A stretch of 64,000 nucleotides of DNA, from positions 1,736,001 to 1,800,000 of the forward strand of contig NZ_CP072596.1 in assembly GCF_017815535.1 (NCBI RefSeq), written 5' to 3'. This document shows positions 35,053 through 45,011 of this stretch, piece by piece (within the stretch, counting starts at the first letter, position 1; every line of letters starts with the position of its first letter). The position numbers and the translations under genes are program-made. The notes below the pieces were generated by a model. That model made no database searches and was not told the origin of the DNA. It saw nothing but the letters and a program-made list of their open reading frames with translations. This DNA is from Tessaracoccus sp. MC1865. GTDB taxonomy: Bacteria > Actinomycetota > Actinomycetes > Propionibacteriales > Propionibacteriaceae.

Positions 35053-37812
35053 TCAGGCGTCGCCACCAGCGTTGCCGGAGGTGCCCGCGGTGACGTCGTT
35101 CAGGCGGTACTTGGCGTACGCCTCGCTCGCCCACTCCTGCGGGATGTCACCCTGGTGGGCGAGTTGCTGCAGGACGGCCACAGCGACAGACGGACCGTCG
35201 ATGTGGAAGAAACGACGGGCGGCCGCGCGCGTGTCGGAGAACCCGAACCCGTCGGCGCCCAGCGTGGTGTAGCTGCCCGGTACCCACTGGCGGATCTGGT
35301 CCGGCACGGCGCGCATGTAGTCGCTGACCGCCACGACAGGGCCGGGGCGGCCCTCGAGTTTCTGCTCGACCCAGATCTTCTCGTGCTCGGCGAACGGCTC
35401 CGTGAACTTCTTCGCCTCCAACTCGAGGCCCTCGCGACGCAGCTCACCCCAGGACGTGACCGACCAGACGTCGGCGACGATCCCGTAGTCCTTCTTGAGC
35501 AGTTCCTGGGCCTCGAGGGCCCACGGCACGCCCACGCCCGAGGCGAGGATCTGAGCGCGACGTGCGTCTTCGCCCACGCCGTCGAAGTCGCCGGGCTTGA
35601 GGAGGTACATACCGCGGAGGATGCCCTCCACCTCGACGCCCTCAGGCTCGGCGGGCTGCACGAGGGGCTCGTTGTACACCGTGAGGTAGTACATGACGTC
35701 TTCCGGCTGCTCGCCGTACATGCGACGCAGGCCGTCCTTGACGATGTGGGCGATCTCGTAGCCGTAGGCCGGGTCGTAGCTGACCACCGAGGTGTTGGTG
35801 GAGGCGAGGACCGGGGAGTGACCGTCCATGTGCTGGGTGCCCTCGCCGGTCAGCGTGGTGCGCCCTGCGGTGGCGCCGATCATGAAGCCGCGCGCCAGCT
35901 GGTCAGCGGCTGCCCAGATGGCGTCGCCGGTGCGCTGGAAGCCGAACATCGAGTAGAAGACGTAGATCGGGACCATGGGCTCGCCGTGGGTCGAGTAGGA
36001 CGACCCTGCGGCGGTGAACGCGGCGACCGAGCCGGCCTCGTTGATGCCCGTGTGCAGGATCTGGCCGTTCTTGGCCTCGCGGTAGCTCAGGAACAGCTCG
36101 TTGTCGACCGGCGTGTAGTTCTGGCCGTGCGGGTTGTAGATCTTGATGGTCGGGAAGAACGCGTCCATGCCGAAGGTGCGCGCCTCGTCAGGGATGATCG
36201 GGACGACGCGGGGAGCGAACTCCTTGTCGCGCATGAGGTCCTTCAGCAGACGCACGAACGCCATGGTGGTGGCCACCTGCTGGTTGCCGGACCCCTTGCG
36301 GGACGATTCGTAGCTCTTCTCCGGCGGCAGCGAGATGAACTTGCGGTCGCCACGACGCTCGGGCAGGTACCCGCCCAGTTCCCGACGGCGGGCCTGGAGG
36401 TACTGGATGCGCGGGTCGTCCTGACCGGGGTGCAGGTACGGAGGACGGTACGGGTCCTCCTCGAGCTGGGCGTCGGTGATGGGGGCGTCGACGCGGTCGC
36501 GGAAGCCCTTGAGGTCGTCGAGCGCGAGCTTCTTCATCTGGTGCGTCGCGTTGCGGCCGGCGAAGTGCTTGCCGAGGAAGTAGCCCTTGATGGTGTGGGC
36601 GAGGATGACCGTCGGTGCCCCGGTGAACTCGGTGGCGGCCTTGTAGGCGGAGTACACCTTGGTGTAATCGTGGCCACCGCGCGAGAGGCGCCAGATCTCG
36701 TCGTCGCTCCAGTCCTTGACCATGGCCGCGGTGCGCGGGTCACGCTCGAAGAAGTGCTTGCGGACGTAGGCTCCGTCGTTGGCCTTGAAGGTCTGGAAGT
36801 CACCGTCGGTGGTGGCGTTCATCAGGTTGACTAGCGCACCCTCGGAGTCGTTGGCCAGCAGCGGGTCCCAGCCGCGACCCCACACGAGCTTGATGACGTT
36901 CCAGCCGGCGCCGCGGAAGAAGGCCTCGAGTTCCTGGACGATCTTGCCGTTGCCGCGCACCGGGCCGTCGAGTCGCTGCAGGTTGCAGTTGACCACGAAC
37001 GTGAGGTTGTCGAGCTCCTCGTTGGCAGCGATCTGAAGGGCGCCACGCGATTCGGGCTCGTCCATCTCGCCGTCGCCGAGGAACGCCCAGACCCGCTGGT
37101 CCGAGGTGTCCTTGATGCCGCGGTTGTGCAGGTAGCGGTTGAACTGCGCCTGGTAGATGGCGTTGATGGGCCCGATGCCCATCGACACCGTCGGGAACTC
37201 CCAGAAGTCAGGCAGCTGGTGCGGGTGCGGGTAGCTGGGGAGGGCGCGCAGGTCGCCGTCGACGAAGTGGCTCTTCTCCTGGCGGAAGCCGTCGAGGTCG
37301 TCCTCGTCGAGACGGCCCTCGAGGAACGCCCGGGCGTACATGCCCGGCGATGCGTGGCCCTGGAAGAAGATCTGGTCGCCGCCGCCGGGGTGGTCCTTGC
37401 CGCGGAAGAAGTGGTTGAAGCCCACTTCGTAGAGGGTGGCGGACGAGGCGTAGGACGCGATGTGGCCGCCGACGCCCACGCCCGGGCGCTGGGCGCGGTG
37501 CACCATGATGGCGGCGTTCCAGCGGAGCAGACGACGGATGCCGCGCTCGAGCTTCTCGTCGCCGGGGAAGGCGGGCTCGCGGCTGGCGGGGATGGTGTTG
37601 ACGTAATCCGTACCGGTCAACGACGGCACGCCGATGTGGCGCTCACGCGCGCGTTCCAACAATTTCAGCATCACGTAGCGGGCGCGGTTGCGGCCGCCTG
37701 CGTCGATCACACCGTCGAGGGACTCCAGCCATTCGGCGGTCTCCGCGGGGTCGATATCGGGCAGATTGGTGGGCAGCCCATTGAGAATGGGTCCGGCCTC
37801 GTTCTGACTCAC
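35053..37812 (-). CDS. aceE: Pyruvate dehydrogenase E1 component, homodimeric type
   Basis: Thiamine diphosphate enzyme that decarboxylates pyruvate and passes the acetyl group to E2. 919 residues. Visible features: active-site region [23 protein letters not shown]-like entry with [18 protein letters not shown], ThDP-binding [10 protein letters not shown] near residue 250, [20 protein letters not shown], and the pyrimidine-domain [11 protein letters not shown] and VLGADGFG-type end ([14 protein letters not shown]). The start is GTG with GAGAGGAA upstream. In actinobacteria this E1 is shared with an E2 encoded elsewhere. It lies upstream of DUF3052, with a terminator between. Confidence 0.97.
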   Translation of the reverse strand: MSQNEAGPILNGLPTNLPDIDPAETAEWLESLDGVIDAGGRNRARYVMLKLLERARERHIGVPSLTGTDYVNTIPASREPAFPGDEKLERGIRRLLRWNAAIMVHRAQRPGVGVGGHIASYASSATLYEVGFNHFFRGKDHPGGGDQIFFQGHASPGMYARAFLEGRLDEDDLDGFRQEKSHFVDGDLRALPSYPHPHQLPDFWEFPTVSMGIGPINAIYQAQFNRYLHNRGIKDTSDQRVWAFLGDGEMDEPESRGALQIAANEELDNLTFVVNCNLQRLDGPVRGNGKIVQELEAFFRGAGWNVIKLVWGRGWDPLLANDSEGALVNLMNATTDGDFQTFKANDGAYVRKHFFERDPRTAAMVKDWSDDEIWRLSRGGHDYTKVYSAYKAATEFTGAPTVILAHTIKGYFLGKHFAGRNATHQMKKLALDDLKGFRDRVDAPITDAQLEEDPYRPPYLHPGQDDPRIQYLQARRRELGGYLPERRGDRKFISLPPEKSYESSRKGSGNQQVATTMAFVRLLKDLMRDKEFAPRVVPIIPDEARTFGMDAFFPTIKIYNPHGQNYTPVDNELFLSYREAKNGQILHTGINEAGSVAAFTAAGSSYSTHGEPMVPIYVFYSMFGFQRTGDAIWAAADQLARGFMIGATAGRTTLTGEGTQHMDGHSPVLASTNTSVVSYDPAYGYEIAHIVKDGLRRMYGEQPEDVMYYLTVYNEPLVQPAEPEGVEVEGILRGMYLLKPGDFDGVGEDARRAQILASGVGVPWALEAQELLKKDYGIVADVWSVTSWGELRREGLELEAKKFTEPFAEHEKIWVEQKLEGRPGPVVAVSDYMRAVPDQIRQWVPGSYTTLGADGFGFSDTRAAARRFFHIDGPSVAVAVLQQLAHQGDIPQEWASEAYAKYRLNDVTAGTSGNAGGDA

Positions 37813-37934
37813 GAAGTATTCCTCTCGATGTCGGCAGGTCAAGCGCCAGAGGCGCGATGGCTCCACATTACCGCGCAGCGGCGGTTGTGATATTCACCCT
37901 ATCCATGGGTTGACCCTGCCGCTGCCGACCTGCG

Positions 37935-38672
37935 TCAACGGTGCCGGTCGGCGTGCCTCAGGAGTTCCTCCGCAGGCCAGGTGGTGATGATGCGGTCCGG
38001 GTGGATGCCGGCTTCGGTTGCCCGGCTGGCCCCCAGGGGCAGGTAGCCCAACTGGTCCGGCGCGTGCGCGTCGGTACTGATCGCGAACAGGCAGCCGATG
38101 TCGTTGGCGAGCTCCAGTAGTTCGAGCCGGGGATCGGCCCGGTCCGGCCGCGAGTTGATCTCGATGGCGACGCCGAACATTTCGCAGGCAGCGAACACCA
38201 GGTCTGCGTCGAAGCGTGACTCGCCCCGCCAGGAACCGTCGGAGCGGCGTTTCCGGCCGGTGCAGTGGCCCAGCACTGTGGTGTGCGGATTGGCGACGGC
38301 GGCGATCATGCGCCTGGTCATCGTGGCTTCGTCGTCGTCCAGCCTGGAGTGGACGGAGGCGACGACCACGTCCAGCCGGGCGAGGAGGTCCGGCCCCTGG
38401 TCCAGGGCGCCGTCAGAGAGCACGTCGACCTCGATGCCCTTGAGGATCCGGATCTCGCGCTGCTCTTGGATCTCGTCGATCTCGTCCCACTGTGCCAGCA
38501 GGCGCTCGCGGCTCAGCCCGCGGGCCACCTTGAGCCGCGGCGAATGGTCCGTGATGGCCAGATACTCATGGCCCAGGGCCTCAGCAACGGCGGTCATCTC
38601 CGCGAGGCCGGCCCCACCGTCGGACCAGGTGGTGTGGGTGTGGAGGTCGCCGCGCAGTTCCATCCCGCTCAC
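37935..38672 (-). CDS. PHP-domain hydrolase (PolX C-terminal type)
   Basis: 245 residues with the PHP motif order LRGDLHTHTTWSDGG, AITDHSPRL, GIEVDVLSDG, VVASVHSRL, TVLGHCTGR, and STDAHAPDQL. This set matches the C-terminal domain of DNA polymerase X and stand-alone relatives. Nuclease or phosphatase activity is expected; the substrate is unknown. Starts at GTG overlapping the cobA stop (GTGA), although an ATG nine bases further on (MELRGD) is also plausible. The pairing with cobA looks organisational, not functional. Confidence 0.82.
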   Translation of the reverse strand: MSGMELRGDLHTHTTWSDGGAGLAEMTAVAEALGHEYLAITDHSPRLKVARGLSRERLLAQWDEIDEIQEQREIRILKGIEVDVLSDGALDQGPDLLARLDVVVASVHSRLDDDEATMTRRMIAAVANPHTTVLGHCTGRKRRSDGSWRGESRFDADLVFAACEMFGVAIEINSRPDRADPRLELLELANDIGCLFAISTDAHAPDQLGYLPLGASRATEAGIHPDRIITTWPAEELLRHADRHR

Positions 38673-39412
38673 ACGCCGATGCCGAGGCCCGCGACGCTAC
38701 CGAGCACGGTGACGGCCGGGGGCCGGATGCCCGCCTCCGCTGCCAACGCTGCGATGCCGGACGCGTCGCCGCGCACCACCTGCATGGTGGGCAGGCCCGC
38801 ATCCGCGACCACGGCGGCGGGGGTGTCTGCGGGCAGGCCGGCCGCGATGAGGGCGGTGGTGATCTCCGGCAGGTTCTTCACGCCCATGAGGATGACGATG
38901 GTGTTGCCCGCCGTGGCGAGCTTCTCCCACGCCACGTCGTTGCGTTCGTCGTTCGGGCCGACGTGGCCCGCCACGACGGTGAAGCCGGTTGCGACGCCGC
39001 GGTGGGTCACGGGGATGCCGGCCAGTTCCGCGGCGGCGATGGACGAGGAGATGCCGGGGATGATCGAGACGGTGATACCAGCATCCTGGAGCGCCAGCCA
39101 CTCCTCTCCCCCGCGGCCGAACACGAAGGAGTCGCCACCCTTGAACCGCACCACGTCGCGCCCCGCGGATGCCTGTTCGATCAGGATCTCGTTGATCCGC
39201 TCCTGCGGCGTGAACGGACCGCGCGGCACCTTCCCCACCTCGATGAGTTCGGCGCCTGCCTTGGCCTCATCGAGCAGTTGTAGCGGGACGAGGCGGTCGT
39301 AGACGATCACGTCGGCCCGCTGGAGGGCCTTCAGCCCTGCGACGGTGATCAGGTCAGGATCGCCGGGGCCACCGCCGAGCAGTGTGACGTGGCCGGTGCT
39401 CGTTTCGTTCAT
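38669..39412 (-). CDS. cobA: Uroporphyrinogen-III C-methyltransferase
   Basis: S-adenosylmethionine-dependent enzyme making precorrin-2, the branch point to cobalamin and siroheme. 247 residues, the stand-alone methyltransferase form without CysG domains. Motifs: LLGGGPGDPDLIT, YDRLV, GKVPRGPFTPQERIN, VRFKGGDSFVFGRGGEEW, PGISSSIAAAELAGIPVTHRG, and VILMGV. Cytoplasmic. The conserved GDPDLIT and VTHRG blocks distinguish it from later cobalamin methyltransferases. Another corrin gene, cobF, lies 1.5 kb upstream, split off by a symporter gene. Confidence 0.95.
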   Translation of the reverse strand: MNETSTGHVTLLGGGPGDPDLITVAGLKALQRADVIVYDRLVPLQLLDEAKAGAELIEVGKVPRGPFTPQERINEILIEQASAGRDVVRFKGGDSFVFGRGGEEWLALQDAGITVSIIPGISSSIAAAELAGIPVTHRGVATGFTVVAGHVGPNDERNDVAWEKLATAGNTIVILMGVKNLPEITTALIAAGLPADTPAAVVADAGLPTMQVVRGDASGIAALAAEAGIRPPAVTVLGSVAGLGIGV

Positions 39413-39439
39413 GGGCGCACAGCCTAGTGCGGCGACGCC

Positions 39440-40849
39440 TCAGGCTTTGACCTGGTCTCCCATGAAGGCGTCCACGTCGGCCTTCGTGGCCCGCAGCTTG
39501 GGGTCGTGCTTCAGGTAGTGGGCCGTCTCCCGGGCGATCAGGCCCGAGAGGACGAGCAGGCCGATCAGGTTCGGCAGCGCCATGAGGCCGTTCATGATGT
39601 CGGAGAACGACCAGACGATGCCCAGCGGGACGGTGGCGCCGATGTAGACCACGACGGTGAACGCGATGCGGTAGACGATCGTCATCCTCGCCCCGAAGAG
39701 GCGCTCGACGCAGCGGTCGCCGTAGTAGGACCAGCCGATGATGGTGGAGAACGCGAACAGGATCACGCCGATGGCCACGACGTAGCCGCCCCACTGGCCG
39801 GGAAGCCCGTGGCTGAAGGCCATGGAGGTGAGGACGGCGGGGCTCGCGTCGGCGTCCCACACACCGGTGGTGACCAGGACCAGGCCGGTGCAGGACACGA
39901 CGATGAGCGTGTCGATGAAGGTCTGCGTCATCGAGACGAGGCCCTGGCGCACCGGGTGCGTGGTCTTGGCCGCGGCCGCGGCGATGGCCGCCGATCCCAT
40001 GCCGGACTCATTGGAGAAGATGCCGCGGGCCACACCCATCTGGACCGCCAGCATCAGCGAGCCGAACGTTCCACCGGCGATGCCGCTGCCGGTGAACGCC
40101 TGCCCGAAGATGAGGCCGAGCGCGGTGGGGAGCTCCGCGAAGTTCACCACCAGGATGTAGAGGGCCCCGAGCACGTAGAACACGATCATGACCGGGACCA
40201 GCGCCGCTGTGACGGTGCCGATGACACGGATGCCGCCGAGGATCACGAGCCCCACGAGGACCGCCATCACGATGGCGGAGATGGTGACGGGCACGCCGAA
40301 CGCGTCGTGCAGGTTGGCGGCGACCGCGTTGCCCTGGGTCATGTTGCCGATGCCGAAGCTGGCCAGCACCGCGAAGACGGCGAAGATGATGCTGAGCGCC
40401 ACACCCCAGCCACCGGGCAGCGCCTTCTTGAGGTAGTACTGCGGGCCGCCCGACGACTCGCCCTTCGCGTCCACCGTGCGGAAACGCACCGCGAGGAACG
40501 CTTCGGAGTACTTCGACGCCATCCCGACCAGGCCGGTGACCCACATCCAGAACAGGGCGCCGGGGCCGCCGATCGCGATGGCCGTGGCGACGCCCACGAT
40601 GTTGCCGACGCCGACCGTGGCGGCCAGCGCCGTGGTGAGCGCCTGGTATTGCGAGATGTCGCCGTCCTCGGCGTCCTTGTCGTGCCGCTCCAGCAGTGCG
40701 AGCCGCAGGGCGGAGCCCAGCGTGCGGAACTGGATGCCGCGCAGCTTGATCGTCAGCCAGAGGCCGGTGAGCAGCAGCAACGGGATGAGGAGCCAGGGTC
40801 CCCATACGAACCCCGCGACTGCGTCCAGAATCTCCTGCAGACGATCCAT
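39440..40849 (-). CDS. AGCS family sodium:alanine/glycine symporter
   Basis: 469-residue membrane protein with about 11 TM helices. Family signatures: GIQFRTLGSALRLAL near residue 35, TALAATVGVGNIVGVATAIAIGGPGALFWMW (the AGCS fingerprint), the SSGGPQYYLKK motif, and FSNESGMGSAAIAAAAAKTTHPVRQGLV. Imports alanine or glycine with sodium. ATG at 40849 preceded by GAGGGAC. The frame continues 13 codons upstream but without family similarity. No glycine riboswitch is visible in its 97-base leader. Confidence 0.93.
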   Translation of the reverse strand: MDRLQEILDAVAGFVWGPWLLIPLLLLTGLWLTIKLRGIQFRTLGSALRLALLERHDKDAEDGDISQYQALTTALAATVGVGNIVGVATAIAIGGPGALFWMWVTGLVGMASKYSEAFLAVRFRTVDAKGESSGGPQYYLKKALPGGWGVALSIIFAVFAVLASFGIGNMTQGNAVAANLHDAFGVPVTISAIVMAVLVGLVILGGIRVIGTVTAALVPVMIVFYVLGALYILVVNFAELPTALGLIFGQAFTGSGIAGGTFGSLMLAVQMGVARGIFSNESGMGSAAIAAAAAKTTHPVRQGLVSMTQTFIDTLIVVSCTGLVLVTTGVWDADASPAVLTSMAFSHGLPGQWGGYVVAIGVILFAFSTIIGWSYYGDRCVERLFGARMTIVYRIAFTVVVYIGATVPLGIVWSFSDIMNGLMALPNLIGLLVLSGLIARETAHYLKHDPKLRATKADVDAFMGDQVKA

Positions 40850-40946
40850 TGTGGGTCCCTCCGTGTGCGTTTCACCGTTGACGGACAAAAGCTAGCAACC
40901 TGCGGGCCCGCCCGGGGGCGAATTCACCGTCGTGTCGCGCAGCGTT

Positions 40947-41675
40947 TCAGGCAGGCAGGCGGAGGAGGTAGGTGTCGTGCACCCACCCGTGATGCTGCTG
41001 GAGTTGGGCGCGCAGCGCCGAGATCTCGTCGATGACCTTCGCCAATGGCCCGTTGGCGAGCACTTCGTCATCCGAGCCGAGGTAGGCCCCCCAGTAGATC
41101 TCCAGGTCCGGGAACTCCGCGACGAGCCCACGACAGGCCAGCGCCGGGTCCTCGAACACCACGACGTCACCCAGGTCCGGGCGGTATTCGGCCAACAGTC
41201 GCTCACCGGTGGTGAGATGCACGGGCGCACCGTGCAGCGCCAGTTGGTGGGCCGCGGCGAGCACCTGGAGGGCGCTCACCCCCGGGATGACCTTCACCTG
41301 CAGGGACATGGAGGCGCGCAGTGCGTCGATCACGCGCAGGATCGAGTCGTACAGCGCCGGGTCCCCCCAGGCGAGGAAACCGACGACCGTGCCGTCCGGC
41401 AGGCCGCTGAGGATCTGCACGTAGGTGGCCAGCCGCGCGGCGTCGAGGTCGTCGTCGGGGTGCTGGTGGGCGGGGTCGAGCACCGTGATGATGCGGTGCG
41501 CGTGCCGCACGTGCCTGCGGATCAGTTCGCTGCGGCGCCAGACGAGATCCGAGCGGTCCTCCCGGTGATCCGCCACCACGAAGGCATCGACGCGGTTCAT
41601 CGCCTCGACGGCGTCCAGCGTCAGCTGGCCGAAACCGCCGGGACCCATGCCGATGACCAATACCTCGTGACTCAC
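40947..41675 (-). CDS. cobF: Precorrin-6A synthase (deacetylating) CobF
   Basis: Methyltransferase of the aerobic cobalamin route, converting precorrin-5 to precorrin-6A with loss of acetate. 242 residues. SAM-binding start VLVIGMGPGGFGQLTLDAVEAMN, the family-specific FLAWGDPALYDSILRV and VKVIPGVSALQVLAAAHQLALHGAPV, and the end WGAYLGSDDEVL fit CobF. The GTG at 41675 is six bases after AGGGTGG; another GTG nine bases upstream is possible. Divergent from fasR with 35 bases between starts. Presence of CobF implies oxygen-dependent corrin steps, unlike the anaerobic Propionibacterium route. Confidence 0.88.
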   Translation of the reverse strand: MSHEVLVIGMGPGGFGQLTLDAVEAMNRVDAFVVADHREDRSDLVWRRSELIRRHVRHAHRIITVLDPAHQHPDDDLDAARLATYVQILSGLPDGTVVGFLAWGDPALYDSILRVIDALRASMSLQVKVIPGVSALQVLAAAHQLALHGAPVHLTTGERLLAEYRPDLGDVVVFEDPALACRGLVAEFPDLEIYWGAYLGSDDEVLANGPLAKVIDEISALRAQLQQHHGWVHDTYLLRLPA

Positions 41676-41684
41676 GGGGACCAC

Positions 41685-41702
41685 CCTAGCGACACCACTA
41701 GG
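41685..41702. promoter_or_regulatory. Palindromic divergent promoter between cobF and fasR
   Basis: CCTAG (41685-41689) and CTAGG (41698-41702) mirror each other around an eight-base centre. Each half provides a TAGG-x-T -10-like hexamer facing outward, so both genes could start from this 35-base gap with very short or no leaders. A regulator binding the palindrome would affect both genes. Confidence 0.4.
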
Positions 41703-41710
41703 CTGGCCGG

Positions 41711-42892
41711 ATGGATCCCCGTCCCGGCACCGCCCCTGCGCTCATCTCGTCTGCACGTGCACGCTCAGGGTTGCTGAAACGGCTCGCCGGCGCCACGTCC
41801 GAGATGAACACGGCGACGCTGACCGCCCTGGTGGCACGCCACGAGTGGTTCGGACAGCTGGACGCGGAGTCGCGCTCCTGGATCGGTGTCCTCGCCCGCT
41901 CCGGCATCGACGGGTTCGTGACCTGGTTCTCGGGCGAACCCTTCGTGCCCGAATCCGTCTTCGACGCCGCCCCCCGCGCCATGGCCCGTCGCATCTCGCT
42001 GCAGCAGACGGTGGACCTCGTCCGCACGACGACGGAGGTGGTGGAGGAGCAGATCCAGCACCTCCTCCCCCGCGGTGACCGCCAGCCGCTCCAATTCGGC
42101 ATCGTCCACTACTCGCGGGAGATCGCCTTCGCGGCCGCCGCCATCTACGCGCGCGCCGCCGAGGCCCGCGGCGCCTGGGATTCCCGCATCGAGGCCACCA
42201 TCGTCGACGCCGTAGTACGGGCCGAGACCGACGAATCCGTCATGTCGCGGGCCTCGACGCTGGGCTGGGACACGGATTCGAAGGTCGCCGTCGCCATCGG
42301 TGGCGCGCCGGAGACCGACGTGCTCGAGGGCCTGCGCCGCGCCGCGGCGAAACTCTCGTTGGAAGTGCTGGCCGCGCCGCAGGGCGACCGCCTTGTGTGC
42401 ATCTTCGGCGGCGACCGGGTCAGTGACCCGGTGGAGGCCTGCGAGCGGATCAGCCAGCTGGAGGAGCATTTCGCGCCGGGCCCCGTCGTCGTCGGCCCCA
42501 CCGTCGAGAACCTCGCCGGTGCGCCCAAGTCTGCCCGCGCAGCAGCCTCCGGGTACCGCGCCGCCAAGGCCTGGCCGGAGGGCCCCACCACACTGCTGTC
42601 CGAGGACCTGCTCCCCGAGCGTGCGCTGGCCGGCGACGGCCACGCCCGCCGCATCCTGTCCGGCGAGATCTACCCCTCGTTGGCCGCCAGCAAGGAACTC
42701 CTCGAGACGTGCGTCGGGTTCCTCGACTGCGGCTCATCGATGGAGGCCACGGCCCGTGCGCTCTTCGTGCACCCCAACACCGTGCGGTACCGCCTCAAGC
42801 GCATCCAGGACGTGACCGGCTACAACCCGGCGGATCCGCGCGAGGCCTACGTGCTGCGGCTGGCCATCACCCTCGGCCGCCTCCACGGCTGA
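41711..42892 (+). CDS. fasR: PucR/CdaR-type regulator of fatty acid synthesis
   Basis: 393-residue transcription factor. The N-terminal two thirds have no named domain but fit the FasR layout (EWFGQLDAESRSWIGVLARSGIDGFVTWF, ISLQQTVDLVRTTTEVVEEQI). The C-terminal PucR-type helix-turn-helix is clear: LLETCVGFLDCGSSMEATARALFVHPNTVRYRLKRIQDVTGYNP. In Streptomyces and mycobacteria a homologue upstream of fabD activates the FAS-II genes; the position here is the same. Separated from fabD by 155 bases containing candidate binding sites. Confidence 0.85.
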   Translation: MDPRPGTAPALISSARARSGLLKRLAGATSEMNTATLTALVARHEWFGQLDAESRSWIGVLARSGIDGFVTWFSGEPFVPESVFDAAPRAMARRISLQQTVDLVRTTTEVVEEQIQHLLPRGDRQPLQFGIVHYSREIAFAAAAIYARAAEARGAWDSRIEATIVDAVVRAETDESVMSRASTLGWDTDSKVAVAIGGAPETDVLEGLRRAAAKLSLEVLAAPQGDRLVCIFGGDRVSDPVEACERISQLEEHFAPGPVVVGPTVENLAGAPKSARAAASGYRAAKAWPEGPTTLLSEDLLPERALAGDGHARRILSGEIYPSLAASKELLETCVGFLDCGSSMEATARALFVHPNTVRYRLKRIQDVTGYNPADPREAYVLRLAITLGRLHG

Positions 42893-42917
42893 ATCACCAC
42901 CGCGCAATTCACCGCTA

Positions 42918-42981
42918 CCGACAACGCCTCCACGAGCCACCGCGCGTGGGCGCTGACCCGATGTTGTCGGGAAGTGACAAC
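42918..42981 (+). promoter_or_regulatory. Candidate FasR operator and fabD promoter region
   Basis: CCGACAAC (42918-42925) is the exact inverse of GTTGTCGG (42963-42970), and GACAAC recurs at 42976-42981, forming a second inverted repeat (GTTGTC, seven bases, GACAAC). Three copies of one hexamer in 64 bases, in the gap before fabD, look like an operator. That FasR is the binder is inference from position. Confidence 0.4.
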
Positions 42982-43047
42982 GGCGGCAGGGGGATTTTCG
43001 TGACATTCGATCCCGCCTCCCGGACGGCGAGCAGGCAGGGTTGTCAT

Positions 43048-43974
43048 GTGCTTGTGATCGTCGCGCCCGGACAGGGTGCCCAGACCCCCGGATTCCTCGC
43101 CCCCTGGATTGCCGACCCCGCGCTCGCTGAGCAGTTGGCGCGGCTGTCCGAGGTGAGCGGCATCGACCTCGCCCACTACGGGACAGAGGCCGACGCCGAC
43201 ACCATCCGCGACACCGCCATTGCCCAGCCCCTCCTGGTGGCCTCGGCGCTGCTGAGCGGCCGGGCGCTGCTCGGCGACGACGCGGCCACGGTGGGCATGC
43301 TCGCCGGGCACTCCGTCGGCGAACTGGCCGCCATGGCGCTGGCCGGTGCCATCACCGACGAGGACGCGCTCGTGCTGGTGCGCGAGCGGGGCAGGGCCAT
43401 GGCGGAGGCCTCCGCCGCGCGGCCCACCTCCATGACCGCCGTCATCGGCGGCGACCGCGACGAGGTGCTGGCCGCCATCGAGACCGCAGGTCTCACCCCG
43501 GCGAACAACAACGGTTCGGGCCAGATCGTGGCCGCGGGCACCGTCGAACAACTCGAAGAACTCGCCGCCAACGCCCCGAAGCGAGCCCGGCTGTTCCCCC
43601 TGAGCGTGGCGGGCGCCTTCCACACCGTGCACATGGAGCCCGCCGTCGCCCACCTCACCTCCGTGGCCGCGGGCGTGACCCCCGGCGAGCCGGTGACAGC
43701 CCTGCTGTCGAACCGGGACGGGGCCGTCGTCGGCTCGGGCGCCGACGCGCTGCAGCGGATGGTCAACCAGGTGGCCAACCCCGTGCGCTGGGACCTCTGC
43801 ATGGATGCCATGGCCGGGCGCGGCGTCACCGGGCTGCTCGAACTCACCCCCGCCGGCACCCTCACAGGCATCGCCAAGCGCAACCTCAAGGGCGTCGAAC
43901 TGTTCAACCTCAACACCCCAGACCAACTCGACGAGGCACGCAGCTTCGTCCAGAACCACACCGAATCGGAGTGA
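43048..43974 (+). CDS. fabD: Malonyl CoA-acyl carrier protein transacylase
   Basis: Loads malonyl groups onto AcpP. 308 residues. N-terminal LVIVAPGQGAQTPGFL, nucleophile Ser89 in LAGHSVGELAAMAL, and the later catalytic His in VAGAFHTVHMEPA are intact; NNNGSGQIVAAG is also typical. GTG start at 43048 with GCAGGG upstream; an ATG at 42961 opens the same frame but adds residues without similarity and would swallow the operator region. Followed by fabH after four bases. Confidence 0.95.
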   Translation: MLVIVAPGQGAQTPGFLAPWIADPALAEQLARLSEVSGIDLAHYGTEADADTIRDTAIAQPLLVASALLSGRALLGDDAATVGMLAGHSVGELAAMALAGAITDEDALVLVRERGRAMAEASAARPTSMTAVIGGDRDEVLAAIETAGLTPANNNGSGQIVAAGTVEQLEELAANAPKRARLFPLSVAGAFHTVHMEPAVAHLTSVAAGVTPGEPVTALLSNRDGAVVGSGADALQRMVNQVANPVRWDLCMDAMAGRGVTGLLELTPAGTLTGIAKRNLKGVELFNLNTPDQLDEARSFVQNHTESE

Positions 43975-43978
43975 CCCA

Positions 43979-44965
43979 GTGGCACTGAAGACCGCAACCG
44001 GCGCGCAGTACGCGCGAATCCTGGCAGTGGGCGGCGCACGTGGCAGCCGCGTCGTGACCAACGAAGAAATGTGCACGATGATCGACTCCACCCCGGAGTG
44101 GATCCAGCAGCGCACCGGCATGACCGAGCGTCGCTGGGCCGCCGACGGTGAGGACGCCGAGACGCTGGGCGTGGAGGCCGCAGCCAAGGCCATCGAGCGC
44201 GCCGGGCTCCAGCCGGCCGACATCGACGCCATCATCGTGTCGACGGTGTCCCATTTCATGCAGACCCCTTCGCTGGCCGCCATCATGGCCGCGAAGCTAG
44301 GCATGCCCGCCCCCGCCGCGTTCGACATCTCGGCCGCCTGCGCGGGCTTCTGCTACGGCGTCGGCATCGCTGAAGGGCTCGTCCGCTCCGGCTCCGCGAA
44401 GAACGTCCTCGTCCTGGGCGTCGAGGTCCTCTCTCGCTACACCAACATCGAGGACCGCTCCACCGCGTTCCTGTTCTCCGACGGCGCCGGCGCGGTTGTC
44501 ATCGGGCCCTCCGACGAACCGGCCATCGGCCCCACCGTGTGGGGATCCAAGCCCGAGGCGCACGACGTCATCGAGATCGACGACTGGCGCACCATCGAGG
44601 CCGGCACCACACCCCACATCCACATGGACGGCCGTGAGGTCTTCAAGTGGGCGACCGGCTCCATCGTCGAGAAGGCCGTGGAGACCCTCGAAGCCTCGGG
44701 CCTGACGCCCGAAGAGCTCGACTGCTTCATCCCCCACCAGGCCAACAACCGGATCACCGATTCGATGTTGCGTCACCTCAAGCTGCCCGAGGACGTCGTG
44801 GTCGGCCGCGACATCATCCGCATGGGCAATTCGTCTGCGGCTTCGGTTCCGCTGGCGATGGAGGCCCTGCTCGAGTCCGGGCAGGCCAAGAGTGGGGACA
44901 GCGCACTGATCATCGGTTTCGGCGCGGGCCTCGTGTTCGCGGGCCAGACCGTCATCCTGCCCTGA
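43979..44965 (+). CDS. fabH: 3-oxoacyl-ACP synthase III
   Basis: Starts each fatty acid by condensing acyl-CoA with malonyl-ACP; actinobacterial forms prefer branched or longer primers. 328 residues. Catalytic Cys121 in DISAACAGFCYG, His in FIPHQANNRI and Asn in MGNSSAASVPLA. WIQQRTGMTERRW is the family start block. GTG start four bases after the fabD stop with GGAG within the fabD end. Confidence 0.95.
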   Translation: MALKTATGAQYARILAVGGARGSRVVTNEEMCTMIDSTPEWIQQRTGMTERRWAADGEDAETLGVEAAAKAIERAGLQPADIDAIIVSTVSHFMQTPSLAAIMAAKLGMPAPAAFDISAACAGFCYGVGIAEGLVRSGSAKNVLVLGVEVLSRYTNIEDRSTAFLFSDGAGAVVIGPSDEPAIGPTVWGSKPEAHDVIEIDDWRTIEAGTTPHIHMDGREVFKWATGSIVEKAVETLEASGLTPEELDCFIPHQANNRITDSMLRHLKLPEDVVVGRDIIRMGNSSAASVPLAMEALLESGQAKSGDSALIIGFGAGLVFAGQTVILP

Positions 44966-45011
44966 CCCCTACACTCAACCCATTCCCACCACCAGAAAGT
45001 AAGGAGCCATC

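Noticed and set aside
34927-36834. 635-residue open frame antisense to aceE
   Set aside because: Same shadow effect; no ribosome site and no family resemblance.
38669-41675. Cobalamin riboswitch near cobA or cobF
   Set aside because: Leaders are only 27 and 35 bases, too short for the fold, and no B12-box-like sequence was seen.
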